Below are positions 35,876 through 40,853 of a stretch of 40,853 nucleotides of DNA, piece by piece. Numbering within the stretch: position 1 is the stretch's first letter; each line of letters starts with the position of its first letter. Location of the stretch: assembly GCA_025351345.1 (NCBI GenBank), contig JANXWB010000076.1, positions 1 through 40,853 on the forward strand, read 5' to 3'. The notes below the pieces were generated by a model, which saw only the letters and a list, made by a program, of their open reading frames with translations, did not search any database and was not told the DNA's origin. The translations under genes were made by a program, and so were the position numbers. Source of the stretch: Synechococcales cyanobacterium GL140_1_metabat_312. Lineage in GTDB: Bacteria; Cyanobacteriota; Cyanobacteriia; Leptolyngbyales; Leptolyngbyaceae.

Positions 35876-37093
35876 TTAAAGGGTGTTTGACAAGTCCGAT
35901 CGTTCTTGCCTAAATAGAGGGACGATCGGGCTTTTTACTACAGGTATTTTTAGGGTATGTGTATCTAGTGTTTTTATGAGTTTATGACCTATTTTCTCAG
36001 CAAGAAGAACAGGAACCGCATTGCCAATCTGCCGCATAGCTTCTCCCCAAACACCCTTAATCACAAAGTCCGGAGGAAATGTTTGCAGTAGTTTCGCCTC
36101 ACATACAGTCAAGTATCGGACCTTCCCATCTGCAAAACGAATCATGTTCTCCCCTCCCGGAACGCCGTGATCTCCAGCTTTGATCGTTTTTGCGGGTGAA
36201 TCTAGGGTGCTGCCCGTATGTCCTGGATAAATTCGTGCGCCATTACGAAATATGTGGTCACTTATTCCATGATTAGACTGAGGATTTGGCAGATTGTGAA
36301 GCGTGTCTCTAACCGTTTGCCAAGCCATAAAGGTTGGTTCAAATGCCCCATACTTCTCTGAAAGTCTAAACGATTTATCTTCTATTAATTTATCTATCAG
36401 TGGGCGATTAGATTTACATATTTTGTGCTTTTCCCAGTATTCTCCCGTAACATACATATCCCAAAATAGTTTTTCTGACGAATGAGTTTCTGCTGGGAAT
36501 GACCAAAGACAGTCTAAATCAGACCTAATCCCCACAATTATCACACGCTCTCGGGTTTGGGGCACTCCATAATTTGCTGAATTAATTAGTTTAAACTGGA
36601 CGTTATATGTTGTTCCTGAATAAGAGTGTCGGCTTACCTTACGGAGTTCATCTAGCTGCTGTCGCCAATCGAAAATTGCTTTTGTAATCAGATTTGGGTA
36701 GGTTAGGCTAAGAATAATGTAATCGAAATAGTCAGCAAATGTTTGGCGAAGTAACCCTTTAACATTTTCAAATATGAAAGCTTTCGGTTTAAGCTTTTCG
36801 ATCGCACGTATTGCATAGGGAAACATATCACGATCGTCCTGCTCACCTTTGTGTTTCCCCCCAAGGGAGAATGGCTGGCATGGAGGACCACCTGCAACAA
36901 TCTCAATATTGTCTAACATTTCTAGATTGAAGTCTCTTACATCCCCGAAAAAAATGTTTCTTGGCTCGAAATTTTCACATAGAGAGGCATAAGCATGTTT
37001 ATTAGACTCAACAAGTGCAGCGTGTTTTAAGCCGGACAATTCTAGGCCTTTTGCCAAACCACCTGCGCCAGAGAACAGTTCAAGAGAATTCAT
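35876..37093 (-). CDS. DNA (cytosine-5) methyltransferase of a type II system
   Basis: C5-type DNA methyltransferase of 405 residues. Motif I is LELFSGAGGLAKGLE (4-18), motif IV with the nucleophile C72 is GGPPCQPFS (68-76), motif VI is FENVKGL, motif VIII QTRERVIIVG and motif X GNAVPVLLAEK. The target-recognition region (about 205-320) should set the sequence methylated. The start overlaps the restriction gene by four bases (ATGA), so the two are translationally coupled. The last 19 residues (KSPIVPLFRQERSDLSNTL) are encoded antisense to the terminator of the ilvD relic and probably do not belong to the original enzyme. CGATCG is scarcer here than in the rest of the window. Confidence 0.93.
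   Translation of the reverse strand: MNSLELFSGAGGLAKGLELSGLKHAALVESNKHAYASLCENFEPRNIFFGDVRDFNLEMLDNIEIVAGGPPCQPFSLGGKHKGEQDDRDMFPYAIRAIEKLKPKAFIFENVKGLLRQTFADYFDYIILSLTYPNLITKAIFDWRQQLDELRKVSRHSYSGTTYNVQFKLINSANYGVPQTRERVIIVGIRSDLDCLWSFPAETHSSEKLFWDMYVTGEYWEKHKICKSNRPLIDKLIEDKSFRLSEKYGAFEPTFMAWQTVRDTLHNLPNPQSNHGISDHIFRNGARIYPGHTGSTLDSPAKTIKAGDHGVPGGENMIRFADGKVRYLTVCEAKLLQTFPPDFVIKGVWGEAMRQIGNAVPVLLAEKIGHKLIKTLDTHTLKIPVVKSPIVPLFRQERSDLSNTL
35893..35936 (+). terminator. Rho-independent terminator of the ilvD relic
   Basis: AGTCCGATCGT (35893-35903) pairs with ACGATCGGGCT (35922-35932) with one U-G, and a five-T tract (35932-35936) begins at the last paired base. It lies 31 bp after the ilvD stop, where the native ilvD terminator should be. 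It also lies inside the 3' end of the methyltransferase gene on the other strand. Confidence 0.8.
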
Positions 37094-37737
37094 CGTTGTT
37101 CCTCGATGGTTCTCAGATGACGTTCAATGTTTGAAAATATAATGCTTTCATTTTTAGGTGTACCGTTGCAACGCTCCGCCCAAGATCTCCCTGGATGTAT
37201 TACATCCCAGTCCGATTTTGCTTGTTCATATCTCCCCCGTCCGGGATCATGATTCCCGAATCCATCAACAGCAACATTCCAAAGCGGTCGATTGAGCTTG
37301 ATTAAAGCTGCCTCAATTGTGCCGATCATATCCGATCCTTCATCCTCAAAGATAACGAAACGGCACATGAAATCCTCAAGGGAAAGCCCTGCACCAACTA
37401 CAATATTCCTGCTATGTTCTCTCAAACGGTTGTTTAGCTCACGAGATTGATTTAGGGCACTATCTGAAATACGAGACTGCCGCCATCCTTTTGGAACAGC
37501 TTTACCAACATATATGGGATAGTTGTAAGCAAGTCGATTTAACTCTGAATACTTCTTATAAAGGGGATTCGGACCAATATAATAAAGCGCATAAACTCCA
37601 GTTCCCAGAAAGATTTCAGGAGGTAGAAGGGAATGAACGGGTGTACCGTTAAAAAATCTAACGGCATCTTTAACGAGTTCAGCAAAGGCGTCGTTTCTGT
37701 ATAGGTGCTTCTTTCTGTCAAAAGGGTTAGACTGCAT
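37090..37737 (-). CDS. Eco29kI-like GIY-YIG restriction endonuclease
   Basis: Type II restriction enzyme of the GIY-YIG superfamily. The two strand motifs are GVYALYY (47-53) and PIYVGKA (74-80), about 27 residues apart; a following helix (NNRLREHSR) supplies the catalytic arginine region, and NRPLWN the asparagine near residue 152. The family founders Eco29kI and NgoMIII cut CCGCGG, so that is the predicted site. The gene precedes its methyltransferase and overlaps it by ATGA. No controller-protein gene is seen. ATG at 37737. Confidence 0.85.
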   Translation of the reverse strand: MQSNPFDRKKHLYRNDAFAELVKDAVRFFNGTPVHSLLPPEIFLGTGVYALYYIGPNPLYKKYSELNRLAYNYPIYVGKAVPKGWRQSRISDSALNQSRELNNRLREHSRNIVVGAGLSLEDFMCRFVIFEDEGSDMIGTIEAALIKLNRPLWNVAVDGFGNHDPGRGRYEQAKSDWDVIHPGRSWAERCNGTPKNESIIFSNIERHLRTIEEQR

Positions 37738-37880
37738 CGTCTTAGAATTTGTTTAATTTATTTAAAGAGGAAAAGTTTTGCATTGACTACAGTGAAGACT
37801 AACTCCGAAGACAACAATAACTGAAATTACCCTCTTAGAGAAGTGCTACGATCGGATTAAACCATTTCCGAAACTCTACC

Positions 37881-40439
37881 ATGTCTAGAACTGCCTTCGA
37901 TTCACCAAAATATAAATCCTTCCAACTCCCCGGCGCAAAGCCTCAATATAATCCCGATCGCTATGGTCAAGTCACCCACATTGCCCTAGACCTAAAACTC
38001 GACATTCCTAATCAAATTTGTAGCGGAACCTGCACGACTACTCTAACTCCTATTCGTAATGGCATCACCTCGATCGTTATGGATGCGGTTGATATGGAAA
38101 TTATTTCTATTCAGATATTGAGCGAAGATCAAAAATATGATTACGATGGGAAGCAAATTAGGATCGAGCTTACCAATGAGATAACTATTGGCAAACCGAT
38201 CGATTTAGAAATTGCCTATAAATTAGACAAGCCCGATCGGGGAATGTACTTTGTTCAGCCAAATGAATATTTTCCAAATAAACCAACGCAAGTCTGGACC
38301 CAAGGCGAGGACGAGGATTCACGCTATTGGTTTCCCTGTTTTGACTATCCGGGACAGTTGGCGAGTTCTGAAATTCGGGTGGAAGTTCCCAGTAGTTTTA
38401 CGGCTATTTCTAATGGGAAATTAGACAAGGTTGAAGATAAATCAGATTCTAAAATTTATCACTGGATTCAAACCGAAGTTCACCCGACTTACTTAATGAC
38501 CTTAGCCGTCGGAGAATTCAGTGAAATTCGGGACGAATGGAATGGTAAGGACATCACCTACTACTTTGAAAAAGGCAAAGACCACGAAGCCCGTTTGACT
38601 ATGGGCAAAACCCCGCGCATGGTCGAATTCTTCAGCCAAACCTACGGCTATCCCTACGCCTATCCCAAATATGCCCAAGTTTGCGTTGATGACTTCATTT
38701 TCGGCGGCATGGAAAACACGTCTACAACATTGCTCACCGATCGGTGCCTGATTGACGATCGGGCTGCTATTGATAACCTCCGCGCCGAAACTCTGGTCGC
38801 CCACGAACTAGCTCATCAATGGTTTGGCGATTTGGTGGTGATTAAACATTGGTCCCATGCTTGGGTAAAAGAAGGTGCGGCGACCTATGCAGAAGTATTG
38901 TGGTTGACCCATGAATATAGTTCAGATTTAGGCCGATATTATTGGCTAGGACAGGCGCGAGAATATTTAGACGAAGACAGCAACCGCTATCGTCGGCCCC
39001 TCGTGACCCATGTTTACCGGGAAGCGATAGAACTTTACGATCGGCATATTTATGAAAAAGGTGCTTGTGTCTATCACATGATGCGGACTGAATTGGGCGA
39101 TGAATTGTTCTTTAAAACCATGGCCACGTTCCTGCATGACAATGCTCACAATACTGTGGAGACCATTGATCTGCTTCGGGCTGTGGAAAAAACAACCGGA
39201 CGCAATCTAACCTTCTTGTTTGATCAATATGTTTATCGCGGTGGACATCCTGACTACAAGGTTGAATACAGTTGGGATAATGATTCTAAGCTTGCAAAAG
39301 TGGCGGTGACGCAAACGCAGGTGAATGATGGAGAAACAGATGGATTGTTTGATCTGAAGATTCCGATCGGATTTACAAGCAACGCTGTCAACAAGACATT
39401 CACCGTCCGAATTCACCAGCGTGAACAAGCCTTCTATTTCCCATTGGAATCCAAACCTGATTTTGTTAGCTTTGATGTTGGAAACAATACGCTTAAAACG
39501 GTCGAACTTGCCTACCCATTGCCCGAACTCAGTGCCCAACTTGTGCAAGATCCTGATTGTCTTTCCCGTCTGAATGCCGCAGAAGCGATCGCGAAAAAAG
39601 GGAATCTCGAAGCCCTAAAAACCTTAGAAAAAGCACTGTCTACTGAAGTTTTCTGGGGAGTCCGGCTTGAAATAGTAGAGGCGATCGCCACCATTAAACT
39701 TGATCAAGTTGGCGCAGTGTTAGCCCAAGCGCTGCAAGATCCCGAAGCCCGTGTCCGTCGAGCGGCCATCATTGCCCTCGCTGACCAAAAGACTGCCGCC
39801 GCCTATCAATCCGTCAAAGCGATCGTCGAAATGGGAGATCCTAGCTACACGACTGAATCCAGTGCGATCGCAGCCCTGGGAACCTTTGCTATGTCAGGAT
39901 TACCCGATGCGCCCGATGAATCAGAAGTCCTAGGGATTTTGAAATCGGTTTTAGAAACGCGGGATGGTTGGAATCAAGTCGTCCGATCGGGTGCGATCGC
40001 GGCACTTAGCAAAATGAAAACGTCTAGTGCTGCCCTAGAACTTCTGCAAACTCACACCAATCCCAATATTCCTCAATCCCTCCGCTTGGCAGCCATTCGG
40101 GCGTTAGGGTCGATTTCAACGGGACAGAATCCACCCCAACTCGAACAAATTTTAAATCGTCTACGGGAATTGTCCTGCGATCGGTTCTTTTTCACCCAGC
40201 TCGCGGTTATTTCGTCTTTAGGACAAATGGAAACAACGAAAGCGATTCCATTACTCAACAGCTTTGTGAATCTTCCCGATGGCCGAGTCAAACGCATGGC
40301 CGAAGAAGCGATTCAACGAGTCCAGCGTAAATCTGGCAGCGATGCCTCGGTCAAGCAACTGCGTGAAGAACTCGATGGCCTGAAGAAAGATAATAAAACC
40401 CTGACCAGTCGCCTCGAAGCTTTAGAGGCTAAGGGCTAA
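37881..40439 (+). CDS. pepN: M1 aminopeptidase with C-terminal HEAT repeats
   Basis: Zinc aminopeptidase of the M1 (aminopeptidase N) family. The substrate-anchoring GGMENTS (about 274-280) and zinc motif HELAH (308-312) with the third ligand in WVKEGAATYAE (about 20 residues on) are intact. The M1 core runs to about 465, a beta domain to about 555. The C-terminus is made of HEAT repeats (about 560-805; e.g. ALQDPEARVRRAAIIALAD), replacing the helical domain of classic PepN, and ends in a leucine-heptad coiled coil (about 825-850, LREELDGLKKDNKTLTSRLE). No signal peptide is present. It is 852 residues long and followed by a terminator. Confidence 0.92.
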   Translation: MSRTAFDSPKYKSFQLPGAKPQYNPDRYGQVTHIALDLKLDIPNQICSGTCTTTLTPIRNGITSIVMDAVDMEIISIQILSEDQKYDYDGKQIRIELTNEITIGKPIDLEIAYKLDKPDRGMYFVQPNEYFPNKPTQVWTQGEDEDSRYWFPCFDYPGQLASSEIRVEVPSSFTAISNGKLDKVEDKSDSKIYHWIQTEVHPTYLMTLAVGEFSEIRDEWNGKDITYYFEKGKDHEARLTMGKTPRMVEFFSQTYGYPYAYPKYAQVCVDDFIFGGMENTSTTLLTDRCLIDDRAAIDNLRAETLVAHELAHQWFGDLVVIKHWSHAWVKEGAATYAEVLWLTHEYSSDLGRYYWLGQAREYLDEDSNRYRRPLVTHVYREAIELYDRHIYEKGACVYHMMRTELGDELFFKTMATFLHDNAHNTVETIDLLRAVEKTTGRNLTFLFDQYVYRGGHPDYKVEYSWDNDSKLAKVAVTQTQVNDGETDGLFDLKIPIGFTSNAVNKTFTVRIHQREQAFYFPLESKPDFVSFDVGNNTLKTVELAYPLPELSAQLVQDPDCLSRLNAAEAIAKKGNLEALKTLEKALSTEVFWGVRLEIVEAIATIKLDQVGAVLAQALQDPEARVRRAAIIALADQKTAAAYQSVKAIVEMGDPSYTTESSAIAALGTFAMSGLPDAPDESEVLGILKSVLETRDGWNQVVRSGAIAALSKMKTSSAALELLQTHTNPNIPQSLRLAAIRALGSISTGQNPPQLEQILNRLRELSCDRFFFTQLAVISSLGQMETTKAIPLLNSFVNLPDGRVKRMAEEAIQRVQRKSGSDASVKQLREELDGLKKDNKTLTSRLEALEAKG

Positions 40440-40479
40440 GGGGATTTAATCTAAGCGTTAAGGGGTTTGGAATAGCACT

Positions 40480-40515
40480 AAGGGCGATCGTAACCAACCG
40501 ATCGCCCTTTTTGTT
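40480..40515 (+). terminator. Rho-independent terminator of pepN
   Basis: A perfect 11-bp stem AAGGGCGATCG (40480-40490) / CGATCGCCCTT (40499-40509) with loop TAACCAAC is followed by TTTTGTT. Each arm contains CGATCG. Confidence 0.93.
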
Positions 40516-40609
40516 ACGAAGTCGTAATCTTACAGGACATAAAATCTGAAAAAGGATTACATTTCTTAATAATTAAGTGTTACATTCAGTAATGAATGAC
40601 AGTTCATTC
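40513..40609 (+). promoter_or_regulatory. Dyad-rich operator region before the DoxX gene
   Basis: Several inverted repeats lie between the pepN terminator and the DoxX gene: TTAC-GAAGTC-GTAA (40514-40527), an imperfect TTAC-N5-TTAA (40557-40569), CTTAAT-A-ATTAAG (40565-40577), TTAC-ATTCA-GTAA (40580-40592) and GAATGA-CAGT-TCATTC (40594-40609). They suggest sites for a dimeric repressor. Known DoxX genes are often under redox- or quinone-sensing regulators, but no regulator gene is visible here. Confidence 0.45.
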
Positions 40610-40644
40610 CATCCCCACATTTATTTCTTATAGAGCATTACTTC

Positions 40645-40853
40645 ATGCAACTTAACAAGATTTTATCTACCGTGTTTAAGACAGATGCCAATTCGAGTGG
40701 ATTGAATCAGGCCGCTTGGTTGGTATTTCGTGTGGTTGTGAGCGTCATGATGGTTCACAATGGAGTAAACAAGTTTGAAGACATCGAAGGCTTTTCGAGT
40801 GCATATGTTGAAGTCATTGGATTGCCATTTCCAATCTTCTTCAGCTACCTTGC
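40645..40853 (+). CDS. DoxX family membrane protein, partial
   Basis: The frame starts at ATG 40645 and runs off the right edge after 69 codons. The visible sequence MQLNKILSTVFKTDANSSGL leads into a membrane helix AAWLVFRVVVSVMMVHNGVN, then KFEDIEGFSSAYVEVIGLP, the pattern of the DoxX/DUF417 type (the G-x-x-K-F element after the first helix). DoxX proteins are small four-helix membrane proteins linked to thiol or quinone redox balance in other bacteria; the role here is unknown. The C-terminus lies outside the window. Confidence 0.8.
   Translation, partial: MQLNKILSTVFKTDANSSGLNQAAWLVFRVVVSVMMVHNGVNKFEDIEGFSSAYVEVIGLPFPIFFSYL

Overview
The window is chromosomal DNA from an oxygenic cyanobacterium. 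The direct evidence is the cytochrome b6f genes petB, petD and petN, the phycobilin enzymes PcyA and BvdR, a CtpA-type D1-processing protease, a DnaK3/DnaJ chaperone pair, an NADPH-thioredoxin reductase fused to thioredoxin (NTRC), and the very frequent palindrome CGATCG, the core of the HIP1 repeat GCGATCGC typical of many cyanobacteria. The species cannot be named from this sequence. Most genes are ordinary housekeeping or photosynthesis genes in short transcription units on both strands. There is no CRISPR array, prophage or insertion sequence that I can recognise.

Layout. 1-6224: a PAS-GGDEF diguanylate cyclase, a MITE-like double hairpin, then four minus-strand genes (in transcription order a membrane J-domain protein, a geranylgeranyl-reductase-family flavoprotein, bvdR, leuA). 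6389-9556: an acidic HTH protein convergent with two conserved genes of unknown function. 9790-13182: tRNA-Arg(UCU), two DedA genes and an ABC exporter. 13251-18314: an RNase HI with an unusual C-terminal extension, then dnaK3 and dnaJ. 18388-23576: petBD, divergent ctpA, an HD phosphohydrolase and a second, convergent S41 protease. 23978-28588: a TPR-like membrane protein, a methyltransferase, small proteins including a PCP_red-domain peptide, glutaminase, petN and a 48-residue membrane peptide. 28679-33000: ammonium transporter, pcyA, a minimal Ser/Thr kinase and an M50 protease. 33130-35582: truB and NTRC. 35691-37737: an ilvD 3' relic joined to a type II restriction-modification pair. 37881-40439: an M1 aminopeptidase with HEAT repeats. 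40645 to the right edge: start of a DoxX-family gene.

How genes relate. PetB, PetD and PetN are core parts of one complex. PcyA and BvdR are alternative reductases of the same substrate, biliverdin. CtpA and the second S41 enzyme are paralogous lumenal or periplasmic proteases. DnaK3 and DnaJ form one chaperone unit and both carry long disordered Asn/Asp/Arg-rich segments.

The most unusual segment is 35691-37737. A decayed 57-codon fragment of the ilvD 3' end, still followed by its rho-independent terminator, abuts an Eco29kI-like restriction-modification pair. The last codons of the methyltransferase are read antisense through that terminator. This looks like a preserved insertion or deletion junction. 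I saw no CCGCGG, the expected recognition site, anywhere in the window by eye. Other points worth a look are the RNase HI fusion, the HIP1-rich DnaK3 tail, a cluster of TTAC/GTAA dyads before the DoxX gene, and a small membrane peptide directly behind petN.
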